A DNA stretch of 38,492 nucleotides from Clostridiales bacterium (GCA_012800735.1 JAAZIU010000029.1:1-38492), one strand, 5' to 3'. Counted from the stretch's first letter, positions 7,799 to 16,628 are shown. Notes: generated from the sequence alone by a model not told the origin. Numbers and translations are program-made.

Positions 7799-9250
7799 AT
7801 GATAATAAAGAAGCGAATATACCTTGCGCTCTTCCTGCTGTGCGTGTTTGTAAACACGCTGAATCTTCCCGTATCTGCTCTGGAAGCGCAGAAATCAGCC
7901 TCCCCGCGCTTTACCGTGCTTTATTTAGGCGACGATCTTATCAACGGAAACGGGCTTACCTCTCCGCAGAGAGAGAGAATGAGCGCGAGCGTCTCCGCTT
8001 CGATAGGGGCCGAGGAGGAGACATGGGGGATAGAAGGCGGCACCTCCAAAAACCTCGTCGACGCCCTTTATACCGGCGCGCTCGACGATCTTATAAAGGA
8101 GGCTGCGTATATAGTTATAAGCGTGGGGGTAAACGATTTTTTGAACGCCTTCCGCGAGGTGGCAGACAATTCAATCAAATCACTCGGTTACGATTTTACC
8201 TTAGCCGATTTCATTACCGATGTTTACGGCAGGAATACCGACAGCGCCGCGTATAAAAAATCCGGAGAGGCGGTAAAGCAGCTTTCAATCGACCTTAATT
8301 ATTCATATCCGGTCTGGGATGCGGCAAAAAAGTACACTGAAAACATCTCGCTTATTATGTCTTATATAATGAAGCGCAGCGCTGCGGGGAAAGTTTTGCT
8401 AACCAATGTTTACAATCCTTACTCCGGTTTGAATGTGCTGATGTCGGGGCAGAGCCGACTCGATCTTCGGGCTCTCGGAGACAAATACATCTCTCATATG
8501 AACACGGCTCTTTCGGCGTACAGATATTACGGCTGGAGAAACTTTTATCCGGTTGACATACATACTCTGTTTTCGGCAGACCGTATGCTTGACGCTGCAT
8601 CTTCGTCGGAAAACGCCGCTCCGCGTCCGACCCGAAGCGGTCATCTGGCTCTCGGCAAGCTGGTCGAAGATACGCTCGGTTTTCCCCGGCTAAGCGATAT
8701 AAAGGATCGCCCGGACGAAATACTCCTTCGCCGTGCGGCTGCCTTAGGCGTTACCGAGGGACTTTATAAGAACGGCAAGCTTTCTCCCGACGCAAAACTG
8801 ACCCGGGGTGACTTTGTCCGGATGCTCTGTCTTGTCGCCGGAGGCAACGCCCGCTGGTTTGCCGGTCAGAGCTGGCTGAAAGATGTTCAAAAAACCGACG
8901 CGCGTTCAAGCTATATCTATTGGTCGGTAAATATGGGAATAATCGATTATGATTATTCCGGCTTCAACCCGGACGGGATTATGTCCCGCGAGCAGGCGGC
9001 TCTTGTGCTCTGGAAGTATCTTATGTATATGGGTATATCTCCGACCATTGAGATTGATATCGAAATAAAAGATTTCGAGAAAATATCGCAGAAGTGCCGC
9101 GCGGCGGTCGAGGGACTTGCCGTTGTCGGAGCCCTTTCGCTTGACTCAAATTCGAATGTAAATCCGACAAGGACGATGACCCGCGCCGAAGCCATTTATA
9201 TGCTTATGCGCGTCTGCGAAGTGACTCCTCTCCGCAAAAGCGTCGGATAA
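7799..9250 (+). CDS. Secreted SLH protein with degenerate SGNH-hydrolase domain
   Basis: 483 residues. Signal peptide about 1-28 (ending PVSALEA). Residues 37-295 follow the GDSL/SGNH esterase layout: block I LYLGDDLINGNG (44-52), block III ISVGVNDF with Gly110 and Asn112, and block V RPTRSGHLALG (276-286). The block I nucleophile Ser is Asp46, and the catalytic His expected before Pro277 is Arg276. The enzyme is therefore predicted to be inactive. Three SLH-type segments follow (about 305-350, 358-410 and 420-475), giving wall attachment. It is divergent from the other SLH protein and shares a terminator with nagB. A structural or glycan-binding role is more likely than hydrolysis. Confidence 0.8.
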   Translation: MIIKKRIYLALFLLCVFVNTLNLPVSALEAQKSASPRFTVLYLGDDLINGNGLTSPQRERMSASVSASIGAEEETWGIEGGTSKNLVDALYTGALDDLIKEAAYIVISVGVNDFLNAFREVADNSIKSLGYDFTLADFITDVYGRNTDSAAYKKSGEAVKQLSIDLNYSYPVWDAAKKYTENISLIMSYIMKRSAAGKVLLTNVYNPYSGLNVLMSGQSRLDLRALGDKYISHMNTALSAYRYYGWRNFYPVDIHTLFSADRMLDAASSSENAAPRPTRSGHLALGKLVEDTLGFPRLSDIKDRPDEILLRRAAALGVTEGLYKNGKLSPDAKLTRGDFVRMLCLVAGGNARWFAGQSWLKDVQKTDARSSYIYWSVNMGIIDYDYSGFNPDGIMSREQAALVLWKYLMYMGISPTIEIDIEIKDFEKISQKCRAAVEGLAVVGALSLDSNSNVNPTRTMTRAEAIYMLMRVCEVTPLRKSVG

Positions 9251-9298
9251 AGCCATACATCTGCGCATCTTTGCGCCATACTGGTAAAATATAAAAAT

Positions 9299-9318
9299 CC
9301 CGCCCTCAAAAGGGCGGG
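9299..9318. terminator. Bidirectional terminator between the SGNH/SLH gene and nagB
   Basis: Perfect 8-bp stem CCCGCCCT/AGGGCGGG with loop CAAA and A/T-rich tracts on both sides. It serves the convergent genes ending at 9250 and 9325. Confidence 0.85.
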
Positions 9319-9324
9319 TATTTT

Positions 9325-10074
9325 TCAGCTTGCGTATACGAGCGAAGCGGATTCGGTGTCGAGGATAAGCGTCCAGTCGGGATGGGTTTTTAAAAGTGTT
9401 GCGGGAATTGTCGGGGTAACGGGTGACGTGAATGTCTTTTTGACGGCTTCTGCCTTCACCTGGCTCGGAACTACCGAAATAATCGTGCGGCAGGTCATGA
9501 TAGCCTTCGGAGCCATCGTTATCGCCTGAGACGGCACCTCGTCAAGAGAGGCGAACCACTTCTCCCGCACCTGCTGCGCTTTGCAGCGATCGTCAAGATT
9601 GACGGTTATGTAAACCTCTTCGGTTTCAAAATCGGCGGGCGGGTCGTTGAAGGCGATGTGTCCGTTTTCACCGATGCCGATTACGCCAACGTCGACAGGT
9701 TTCTCGCGGAATTTTGCCGAAAGGTCGGCCATTCTTTCCGCGACTTCTTCCGGGCTGCCCTCGCCGCTTATCAAATTTGCTTCTTTAAGCGGGATCGGCA
9801 GGGTATAGATGAAGCGCTCCATCAGATACTTGCGGAAGGAAGCCGGATGCTCTGCGGAAAGCCCCATATACTCGTCAAGATGGAACATCGTAACGCGGGT
9901 CCAGTCTACCGGTTCGCGGTTAAGCTGCTCAAACATCTCAAACTGAGAAGCTCCGGTTGAGAGCAGAATTCGGGCTTCGCCGTATTCGGCGATAGCGAGA
10001 TTGATCCTTCGCGCGATCAGTTCTGCGGCGTTAATACCGACCTGTTTTCTGTCTTTTAGAATTTCACAAATCAT
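9325..10074 (-). CDS. nagB: Glucosamine-6-phosphate deaminase
   Basis: Converts glucosamine-6-phosphate to fructose-6-phosphate and ammonia, the last dedicated step of amino sugar catabolism, in the cytoplasm. 249 residues, slightly shorter than E. coli NagB (266). Diagnostic segments are LLSTGASQ (phosphate binding), FHLDEYMGL with the proton-relay Asp67, and GIGENGHIAFNDPP. A GGAGG lies about ten bases upstream of the ATG. It is last in a minus-strand run but the companion nagA is absent from the window. The GH29 fucosidase and NahK-like kinase elsewhere in the window fit host-glycan use. Confidence 0.95.
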   Translation of the reverse strand: MICEILKDRKQVGINAAELIARRINLAIAEYGEARILLSTGASQFEMFEQLNREPVDWTRVTMFHLDEYMGLSAEHPASFRKYLMERFIYTLPIPLKEANLISGEGSPEEVAERMADLSAKFREKPVDVGVIGIGENGHIAFNDPPADFETEEVYITVNLDDRCKAQQVREKWFASLDEVPSQAITMAPKAIMTCRTIISVVPSQVKAEAVKKTFTSPVTPTIPATLLKTHPDWTLILDTESASLVYAS

Positions 10075-10164
10075 ATGGTTAAATCCTCCGGTGAGTTTTT
10101 ATAGTCATTATTAAGGCATTCGGACGCAATTTATTCGACTGAACAAATCGCATTTGTTCCGGGA

Positions 10165-10941
10165 TTATCCGGCGAACGGAACGACCGAGCCGGCGCCGTT
10201 TATCGTCTGTTCGACCTGCGGCTCTCCCTTGTATTTTATATCCCCTGCGCCGTTTATAGCGGCTTTGAGGCTGCCGGAAACACTGACTTCCGCAGACGCG
10301 GCTCCGTTTACCGTGATTTCGGCTGTTTCAGTCTGTAGAGGATAGGCGTGCAGGGAACCCGCGCCGGTGAAACTGGCTTTAAGCGCGCTGCAGCTGCCCT
10401 CAAGATTTGCTTCGGCGGCGCCGTTGACATCGAGAGAGAGCGATTCAAGCATGTCGCAGGCGAGGTTTATCTCCGCCCCGCCGTTTATCGTCAGCGCGAG
10501 ACTTTTTGCGGGAGTCGATACGGGAATTGAGGCGTTTATCACAAAGCCGCCGTCTGCCGAAAGGGAAGCTGTCGGAACTCCGATGATGATTTCAAATTCT
10601 GACGGAGCGAAGCGCTTGTCCCGGTCGCCCTTGATTTTCACCGTGTTTCCTTCGATATCAACTTTCAGCGAGTTGAAAATGTTTTCGTCGGTGGTTATCA
10701 CAACGGAGTCTTCAAGGCTTTCGTCAAGTGTTATACAGTATTTGACGTTTCTGGTCCAATCCAGATCGATGTCGGTAATCTCGATTGTCCAAGGTGCGCC
10801 CGCGTCAAGCGCGTATTTGCGCGGAAGGACGTTTTTGTCTCCTTCGACAGCCCGGCGCATAAAGACGCAGCCGGACAGCAAAAGCAGGATAACGGCGGCG
10901 GTCAGGGAAGCGCGAATAACCGAATGTAATACTTTTTTCAT
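10165..10941 (-). CDS. Lipoprotein with GIN (DUF2807) beta-helix domain
   Basis: 258 residues. N-terminal signal with lipobox LLSGC, lipidated at Cys25, so it is tethered to the outer membrane face. The C-terminal half is built of short repeats of the form NGAA/INGAGD (for example LTINGGAEINL, LDVNGAAEANL, ITVNGAASAEV, AINGAGDIKY, TINGAGSV). This is the hallmark of the head GIN domain, a right-handed beta-helix common in Bacteroidetes and present in Clostridia. Function is unknown; adhesion or envelope stress roles have been suggested for relatives. It lies 67 bases behind the DUF4965 gene and may be co-transcribed. Confidence 0.8.
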   Translation of the reverse strand: MKKVLHSVIRASLTAAVILLLLSGCVFMRRAVEGDKNVLPRKYALDAGAPWTIEITDIDLDWTRNVKYCITLDESLEDSVVITTDENIFNSLKVDIEGNTVKIKGDRDKRFAPSEFEIIIGVPTASLSADGGFVINASIPVSTPAKSLALTINGGAEINLACDMLESLSLDVNGAAEANLEGSCSALKASFTGAGSLHAYPLQTETAEITVNGAASAEVSVSGSLKAAINGAGDIKYKGEPQVEQTINGAGSVVPFAG

Positions 10942-11008
10942 TTCAATTCCACCAATTCAATGTTGTTTTGGATTTATGGGCGGATACCTGCCGGAAATAT
11001 TTGCGGTC

Positions 11009-12928
11009 TTATTTCTTAAAGCGGTATTTCATCTTTCCGGACATCTCAAGCAGCTTTATGTAAATGCCGCCCTGAACCGCCCGGTGCTGGAATCCTATCT
11101 GCTTTGAAGTGACGGTGTCGTACCAGTCGGTCATCGGAACGCGGGAGGGCATATAGTTATAAGCTTTCCAGAGCGGTCGGATAAATTCTCTGAATTGCTC
11201 GCGGGAGCCGGCCAAAGTCGCAACCCAGACAAGCCAGTCGGATTTGGTATAGGTGTTGCGGCAGTCAAGCGGCATTCCGTATGGGTTCATCCGGAGGAAG
11301 TTTGAAGCAAGTTCGCTTTCGATTACCTCCCGCGGGAAGATATTTGTGCCGAACAGTTTATCCCAGACGAGATTGTATTTCATCGACCAGGTGCCGGGGC
11401 GGTCGAAGGCAAGCCTGAAGCTGCCGTCTCCGTTTGCGGCGCGCCTAATCCAGGAAGCCGCCATTTCCCGCGCTTTTTCCATATATGACGCGGCAGAATC
11501 GGAGTCGCCCATCATGTCGAGGATAATGGCGTATCCTACGATACCCATAATAGCCTTAAGGCTGAGGTTGCAGTTATGCGCCAGATGTCCGGCGAAGTCG
11601 TCGGTGCAGAGCTGATGCCCGGGGTCTTCGCCGTATTCGACGAGATATTCTACCCATTTCGACAAAAGATCCATATTGTCCGCGGCAAAACTCGCGTCCC
11701 GGTCGGCTATCGAGGTTGCCGCCGCAAGCAGCAGCATATTTCCGCTCTCTTCGACCGGCATCTGGTTGTCTATCGTGCCCTTCGAGTAAACCTGACCGTT
11801 CAGCAGCGGATATTGACCGCAGTCGTGCGGCGCGAAGTCAAACTCCCAGTCATCCGAGCGGGCAAATTTGAATACCGGCCGCATCATGCCTTTAACAAGC
11901 TCGGGGTTGTAGCAGAGAAAGAGCGGCATCGAAGGATATGAGATATCGACGGTAGCGGCGCAGCCGTTCGAGAAACATTCTTTAGAGATAAACAGCGTCT
12001 CGCCGTTTTCGTCGTACACCAGCTTGTGCGCGGCGCAGGTCTGGCGGTAAGCGAGGGAACAGAGATCGGCGTATTCCTCTCCGCCGTCCTCAAGCGCGTG
12101 ACAAAGCAGGGCGCGGGAAAAAGCCTGGCAGGCGCCGTAAAGGTAGTCGCCGTATGCGGCGCAGGCGCGGAGTATCTCTTCCTTTATATCCGAGCCGCCT
12201 TTTCGCCAGTAAGCCTTGAGCGGACGACCGAAATACATGATGGAGTCGATATCGTCATACGCGAAGACAAAGAGTGCTTCGCGACCGCCGCTGACGGCTT
12301 TGACCGAAGTCATCGTTCCGTCTTTGTCTTTGTATTCCCCGCAGCTGACGGCGGCGTTTTCACCGGTAACGGCTAAATAAAACCAGCCCCAGTCGATGCG
12401 GATATCATCACCCGAACGGTTTAAAGGCTTTTGAACGGTATTTCCGATACGGACGCCTAAAACCGTGTCTTCCTCATCAAAGCGGACAACTTCAGCTTCA
12501 ACCGGAGACTGACCGCGCAGGTTGAGACAAAATTCCTCTGTCGCTTCAACGCTTATCGAGACGTCGTGCGTTCTGTCGTCGAGCGGCTCCCATTCGGTTC
12601 GCATATACGAAACCGGACGGCTCATCAGCTGAAGGTCGTAGGGCAGCAGCGGGGTGGTGAAGGTTACCTGAAGCGAGATCTTCTCGTTTTCAAATTTATA
12701 TTTGGTGGAGAGCGCGTTTATCCGGCAGCCCGTCTGCTCGATTGCGGGCAGATCGGAAAGCCCCATGAACCGGTACCCCTCGCCGTCGATATAAACGGTT
12801 CCGCAAAGGGTATTCGGCTTGCCGGTCCAATGAACCGGAACGCTGTCGTAGAGCTTATCGGTGGGTGACCAGACGGAAAAATACGGGTCTACCGTGATAA
12901 GCGGTATCGAAGGAGCGCGAAGATTCAT
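11009..12928 (-). CDS. Glutaminase-A-like protein (DUF4964/DUF5127/DUF4965/DUF1793)
   Basis: 639 residues. It opens with the DUF4964-type signature LRAPSIPLITVDPYFSVWS and HWTGKPNTLCG. A beta-rich DUF5127-like domain covers about 80-260. An all-alpha toroid of DUF4965/DUF1793 type follows, including DDFAGHLAHNCNLSLKAIMG, NLVWDKLFGTNIFP and SDWLVWVA. The founding relative is a fungal secreted glutaminase, but bacterial members are widespread in gut taxa and their substrates are largely unproven; the toroid resembles glycosidase folds. There is no signal peptide, so it is predicted cytoplasmic, unlike the fungal enzyme. Ribosome site AGGAAGG lies before the ATG. The gene sits 49 bases behind the flavin reductase gene. 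Confidence 0.8.
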   Translation of the reverse strand: MNLRAPSIPLITVDPYFSVWSPTDKLYDSVPVHWTGKPNTLCGTVYIDGEGYRFMGLSDLPAIEQTGCRINALSTKYKFENEKISLQVTFTTPLLPYDLQLMSRPVSYMRTEWEPLDDRTHDVSISVEATEEFCLNLRGQSPVEAEVVRFDEEDTVLGVRIGNTVQKPLNRSGDDIRIDWGWFYLAVTGENAAVSCGEYKDKDGTMTSVKAVSGGREALFVFAYDDIDSIMYFGRPLKAYWRKGGSDIKEEILRACAAYGDYLYGACQAFSRALLCHALEDGGEEYADLCSLAYRQTCAAHKLVYDENGETLFISKECFSNGCAATVDISYPSMPLFLCYNPELVKGMMRPVFKFARSDDWEFDFAPHDCGQYPLLNGQVYSKGTIDNQMPVEESGNMLLLAAATSIADRDASFAADNMDLLSKWVEYLVEYGEDPGHQLCTDDFAGHLAHNCNLSLKAIMGIVGYAIILDMMGDSDSAASYMEKAREMAASWIRRAANGDGSFRLAFDRPGTWSMKYNLVWDKLFGTNIFPREVIESELASNFLRMNPYGMPLDCRNTYTKSDWLVWVATLAGSREQFREFIRPLWKAYNYMPSRVPMTDWYDTVTSKQIGFQHRAVQGGIYIKLLEMSGKMKYRFKK

Positions 12929-12977
12929 AATATTAATTCCTTCCTGTGTTTTTTATCAAAAGATGGCTCTGCGCCTT

Positions 12978-13499
12978 TCAGCTTCTTTCAAGTATATCGG
13001 TTATTTCGCAGATATATGCGCGGTGGTAATCGGCGGCCTTATAATGAATTTTCGGTATTGCGGAATCGATAAAATTTTCCGGTTTCAGGTCGTGAATATA
13101 GAGTTTTTTGCCGAAAAGGGAGTATTTTGCCTGTTCGTAATAAACGAAGCCTTCTTTGTCAAATACCGGTTTAAGTCCGGTTTCGGCTATCTTGTCGCAG
13201 TCTCTGCCGGAGTTGTTTCCGCAGAAATTAAGGATTTTCCGTCCTTCTTCTCCTTCGAAAAAGCTGAGGGAGATAAGGTCGGTTTTTTCGGCGAACTCAT
13301 AAGTAAACCGCTGCGGGCGGATATAGCAGACGAAAAACGGCCGTCCCCAGAGCACTCCGGCTCCGCCCCATGACGCCGTCATGGTATTGAATTTGCCGGT
13401 GTTCTCGTCCTTTGCCGAGATGAGCATCCACTCGTTTCCGATTGCATTGAAAAGGTTCAGAGGCAGCTGCTCCGGTTTGATATGTTTGAAGACAGACAT
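12978..13499 (-). CDS. Flavin reductase-like FMN-binding split-barrel protein
   Basis: 173 residues in the flavin reductase-like/flavoredoxin family, which binds FMN and passes electrons to partner proteins. Visible family features are the N-terminal WMLISAKD strand, NTMTASWGGAGVLWGRPFF (flavin phosphate region) and CYIRPQRFTYEF, followed by SLSFF. The ribosome site AAGGAAGG is well placed. It is the first gene of the minus-strand run down to nagB. Partner and substrate are unknown; redox support of anaerobic metabolism is the general expectation. Confidence 0.85.
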   Translation of the reverse strand: MSVFKHIKPEQLPLNLFNAIGNEWMLISAKDENTGKFNTMTASWGGAGVLWGRPFFVCYIRPQRFTYEFAEKTDLISLSFFEGEEGRKILNFCGNNSGRDCDKIAETGLKPVFDKEGFVYYEQAKYSLFGKKLYIHDLKPENFIDSAIPKIHYKAADYHRAYICEITDILERS

Positions 13500-13581
13500 A
13501 TTACCTTCCTTTCATATTTGCTGGGCATATTGCGCGAGGCGTTTCGCGGCGCTTTCGCGCAGGTCATATATTTCCGATTAT

Positions 13582-13610
13582 ATTATATCATATCGCCGAC
13601 AAAAAAACAA
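13582..13610 (-). promoter_or_regulatory. Probable promoter of the flavin reductase-nagB run
   Basis: Minus-strand -10 TATAAT (13582-13587) and a weak -35 TTGTTT (13605-13610) with a 17-base spacer, about 80 bases before the flavin reductase start. Confidence 0.55.
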
Positions 13611-13768
13611 TGACTTTACGCAAAAATAAGCTCAGGCTGACCTCAAGCAGCGCGAACCGGAACCAAAGTATACATACATTGGCGAATTTGATTTTTTCCG
13701 CCTAATAATTAACCTTAAAGCTTTGGTTTCCGGCGATTTGTAAAGAATATTAGATTTTCGGAAAAATC

Positions 13769-13797
13769 TTTACACGAAGGATTTTTTATGGTATAAT
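13769..13797 (+). promoter_or_regulatory. Promoter of the aldo/keto reductase gene
   Basis: -35 TTTACA (13769-13774), 17 bases, -10 TATAAT (13792-13797). The start codon at 13841 follows a good ribosome site (GGAGGTG). Confidence 0.8.
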
Positions 13798-13840
13798 CAA
13801 CGCGTAAGCCGATATAAACTTTATCCGGAGGTGTATTTAA

Positions 13841-14962
13841 ATGTTATATAACGAAATGTGCGGCGAAAAGGTCTCTGCTCTCGGCTTCGGCTGTATGAGG
13901 CTGCCGATGAAAAATAACGAAATCGACGCTGAGCTGACAACCCGCATGCTCGACGAAGCGCGCGACGCGGGGGTCAATTATTTCGACACCGCCTATTTTT
14001 ACCTGGATTCAAAAAGCGAGCCGTTTATGGGCAGCTATCTTTCGCGGCTTCCGCGCGATTCGTTTTATCTTGCGACAAAAATGCCTCTCTGGATGGTAAA
14101 CGAAGGCGAGAAAGACCTCAAAAAGATTTTCGAAGATCAGTTAAAAAAGCTGAAAACCGATTATATCGACTTCTACCTTCTGCATTCGATGAATCAGGGC
14201 AGCTTTGATAAAGCGAAAGATGTGGGCGCCGTCGAGTGGCTGCTCCGCCAGAAGGAAAAAGGCCGCATCCGCCACCTGGGTTTTTCTTTCCACGACAGCT
14301 ACGAAGTATTCGAAAAGCATATCACCGGTGATTGGGTCGAATTCTGCCAGCTGCAATACAACTTTATGGATATTGACGACCAGGCGGGAGATAAGGGAGT
14401 AGACCTCGCAAAATCTCTGAATATTCCGGTCATAGTCATGGAGCCTATAAAGGGCGGAACTCTGGCGAATCTCCCCGATCACATTGTCGAACCCTTCAAA
14501 CGGCTTCATCCCGACTGGTCTGTTGCATCTTGGTCGATCCGTTTTTCCGTTTCCCGCGCCGGTGTAAAGCATACCCTTTCCGGAATGTCAACTCTCGAAC
14601 AGGTAAGGGATAATCTCCGGACGGTGACTGATTTTACTCCCCTCAACGAAGAAGAGCTTGACGCGATATGGCAGGTCAGAGAAAACATTCTGAACAGCGT
14701 CAAAAACGGCTGCACCGACTGCCGCTACTGTATGCCATGTCCGTTCGGGGTTAATATTCCGGGCAACTTTTCGATATGGAACACCTATCATATGTACGGC
14801 GACAAGGGCGCGGCTCGCTGGCGTTATAACCGCCTGAAGCCGGAGGAAAGAGGAAGTAACTGCCGGAATTGCGGAAAGTGCGAAGAGGAATGTCCGCAGA
14901 AGATCAATATCCGCGCCGACCTCGCCGCCGCTTCTGCCGAGCTGGAAGAGCTTTGTAAATAA
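13841..14962 (+). CDS. Aldo/keto reductase with C-terminal ferredoxin-type cluster domain
   Basis: 373 residues. The N-terminal 270 residues are an AKR barrel with the catalytic tetrad visible: Asp49 (YFDTAY), Tyr54, Lys80 (LATKMP) and His115 (YLLHS). The C-terminus adds two cysteine clusters, CTDCRYCMPCP and CRNCGKCEEECP, suited to [4Fe-4S] binding. This AKR-ferredoxin fusion is common in anaerobic Firmicutes and probably couples NAD(P)H-dependent sugar or aldehyde reduction to ferredoxin-level electrons; the natural substrate is unknown. It is followed 63 bases later by the GH29 gene and probably shares its transcript. Confidence 0.92.
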   Translation: MLYNEMCGEKVSALGFGCMRLPMKNNEIDAELTTRMLDEARDAGVNYFDTAYFYLDSKSEPFMGSYLSRLPRDSFYLATKMPLWMVNEGEKDLKKIFEDQLKKLKTDYIDFYLLHSMNQGSFDKAKDVGAVEWLLRQKEKGRIRHLGFSFHDSYEVFEKHITGDWVEFCQLQYNFMDIDDQAGDKGVDLAKSLNIPVIVMEPIKGGTLANLPDHIVEPFKRLHPDWSVASWSIRFSVSRAGVKHTLSGMSTLEQVRDNLRTVTDFTPLNEEELDAIWQVRENILNSVKNGCTDCRYCMPCPFGVNIPGNFSIWNTYHMYGDKGAARWRYNRLKPEERGSNCRNCGKCEEECPQKINIRADLAAASAELEELCK

Positions 14963-15025
14963 ATCCAAGCAAACGCAGTTTATTTAGTAAAATCAACACA
15001 ATTAAATCCGGTACAGGAGGCCGTT

Positions 15026-16315
15026 ATGAAGATTCTAAGCAAACCCGATTACGAAAGCCTGATTGCTTCGACCCGCGACGCGCGCATGGATTGGTGGCGC
15101 GACGCCCGATTCGGAATGTTCATTCACTTTGGCTTGTATTCGCAATACGGTCATCACGAATGGGCGATGACGCGGGAGAATTTCCCGGTAGAAGAATACG
15201 AAAAGCTTGCCGACGAGTTCAATCCGAAGCCCGGCGCGCCGAGAGAATGGGCGGCGCTGGCTAAAGCCGCCGGAATGAAGTATATGGTGCTGACAACAAG
15301 GCATCACGAAGGTTTCTCGCTCTGGGATTCAAAGGCTAACCCCTATAACTCGGTTAATTACGGTCCCCGCCGCGATATCGTCCGAGAATTTGTCGACGCC
15401 TGCCGCGAATACGACCTTCGGATAGGCTTTTACAGCTCGCTTATGGACTGGCACCATCCGGACAGCTGGAAGTGCGCCTACGACAACGAAGCGCGTCGCC
15501 GTTTCCTTGATTATATCGAGGCGCTCAACACCGAGCTGCTTACAAATTACGGTAAGATAGACATTCTCTGGTACGACGTTTCATGGCCGATGGAAAGCTG
15601 GGAAGGCTGGGATTCTGTCGCGCGCAACCAGCGGCTCCGCGCGCTTCAGCCTGACATCATCATCAACGACCGCTCAAAACTCGCCGAAGACTTCGGCACG
15701 CCGGAAGAGGGCATCGAAGCCCAAAACCGCGACTGGGAAGCCTGCATGACTTACAACGGTCTTTCCTGGGGCTATCTTGATTCTGAACAGGTCGCTCCGT
15801 ACAGCTACAACGCGCAGCGCATCATCAGAATGCTCAATTCCGTCGCCGGCGGAGGCGGGAATCTGCTGCTGAATATCGGTCCGGCTCCCGACGGTTCGGT
15901 TCCGAAGGAAGCGGTAAAGCCGCTCACCGATACCGGACGCTGGCTTGCCGAGAACGGCGAGGCGCTTTACGGAAAGGGCAGGGGAACGATAGGTCTGAAC
16001 GCCATAACTTCAGGCACCGTAAGGGGAAATACCGTTTACGCATGGAACTGGATCTGGCCGAAAAACGGCTCGATGAGCTTCGGCGGTTACAGAACAAAGG
16101 TAAAGAAGATCACCTATCTCGCAACCGGCGAACCCATCGACTTCGAGCAGACGACCGGACGGATAATCCTCAAAAATCTGCCGGCGGAAGTTCCGGACAA
16201 AATAGCCGGCATAACGATGCTCAAACTGGAATTCGACGAGCCGCCGAAACAGATATTCGCAACCTATTTCCCGCAGGTTCACGGCGGCAGAGAGATAGAT
16301 ACCGTAAGAGACTGA
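15026..16315 (+). CDS. Alpha-L-fucosidase, GH29
   Basis: 429 residues, cytoplasmic (no signal peptide). GH29 retaining fucosidases release terminal alpha-L-fucose from glycans. The barrel includes RFGMFIHFGLYS, the HH pair in TTRHHEGFSLWDS, DWHHPD, and the expected nucleophile Asp184 in DILWYDVSWP. The strand GGGNLLLNIGPAPDGSVP closes the barrel, then a C-terminal beta domain. The general acid cannot be fixed by eye. A strong ribosome site (CAGGAGG) precedes the ATG. Cytoplasmic location implies import of fucosylated oligosaccharides by a transporter not in this window. Confidence 0.93.
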   Translation: MKILSKPDYESLIASTRDARMDWWRDARFGMFIHFGLYSQYGHHEWAMTRENFPVEEYEKLADEFNPKPGAPREWAALAKAAGMKYMVLTTRHHEGFSLWDSKANPYNSVNYGPRRDIVREFVDACREYDLRIGFYSSLMDWHHPDSWKCAYDNEARRRFLDYIEALNTELLTNYGKIDILWYDVSWPMESWEGWDSVARNQRLRALQPDIIINDRSKLAEDFGTPEEGIEAQNRDWEACMTYNGLSWGYLDSEQVAPYSYNAQRIIRMLNSVAGGGGNLLLNIGPAPDGSVPKEAVKPLTDTGRWLAENGEALYGKGRGTIGLNAITSGTVRGNTVYAWNWIWPKNGSMSFGGYRTKVKKITYLATGEPIDFEQTTGRIILKNLPAEVPDKIAGITMLKLEFDEPPKQIFATYFPQVHGGREIDTVRD

Positions 16316-16397
16316 ATTTATTCGGGACATAACCGACTGTATACGTCGCCGCGGCAGGAATTTTAAATTCCGCCGCGGCGATAATTTATAAAATGTA

Positions 16398-16426
16398 TTG
16401 CAATTTGCGCAAAAATGTGATATAAT
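16398..16426 (+). promoter_or_regulatory. Promoter of tRNA-Val
   Basis: -35 TTGCAA (16398-16403), 17 bases, -10 TATAAT (16421-16426), 15 bases before the mature tRNA 5' end. Confidence 0.75.
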
Positions 16427-16440
16427 CAATTTTGACAAAA

Positions 16441-16517
16441 GGGGGCTTAGCTCAGCCGGTCAGAGCGCATGCTTCACACGCATGAGGTCACTGGTTCGAT
16501 CCCAGCAGTCCCCACCA
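16441..16517 (+). tRNA. tRNA-Val (anticodon CAC)
   Basis: Acceptor GGGGGCT pairs with AGTCCCC (one G-U). The D arm contains AGCTCAG. The anticodon stem CATGC/GCATG encloses TTCACAC, anticodon CAC, decoding GTG. The T arm contains GGTTCGATC. The CCA end (16515-16517) is encoded. Confidence 0.95.
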
Positions 16518-16522
16518 AAAAT

Positions 16523-16590
16523 CCCCGGAACCGTCGGCGGTTTCGCTAAAAGCAATAAAATTTGCCCGACGGGTTAAGGCCGATACGGGG
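16523..16590 (+). ncRNA. Candidate structured leader RNA upstream of oadB
   Basis: Downstream of tRNA-Val and just before an intrinsic terminator, this segment can fold into an outer stem CCCCG (16523-16527)/CGGGG (16586-16590) and an inner stem AACCGTCGG (16529-16537)/CCGACGGGTT (16566-16575). TCGGC (16534-16538) can pair instead with GCCGA (16580-16584). Aptamer-like fold, terminator, then a Na+-pump gene is the layout of a riboswitch or attenuator. I do not recognise it as a known family. Confidence 0.4.
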
Positions 16591-16602
16591 TTATACAAAA
16601 AT

Positions 16603-16628
16603 TCGACCTTCAAAGAGGTCGATTTTTT
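16603..16628 (+). terminator. Intrinsic terminator between tRNA-Val/leader and oadB
   Basis: Stem TCGACCT/AGGTCGA with a 6-base loop followed by six T. It could end the tRNA transcript or act as the expression platform of the leader. Confidence 0.85.

Larger units (their letters stand above)
13500..13840. other. Divergent intergenic region
   Basis: No gene seen. It contains the two divergent promoters listed separately. A long imperfect inverted repeat, CCGGAACCAAAG (13657-13668) against CTTTGGTTTCCGG (13721-13733), differs by one bulged base with a 52-base loop and lies just upstream of the plus-strand promoter. Confidence 0.6.

Noticed and set aside
16441..16517. tRNA-Val as an integration site for a mobile element
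   Set aside because: No integrase and no repeat of the tRNA 3' end were found downstream in the window.
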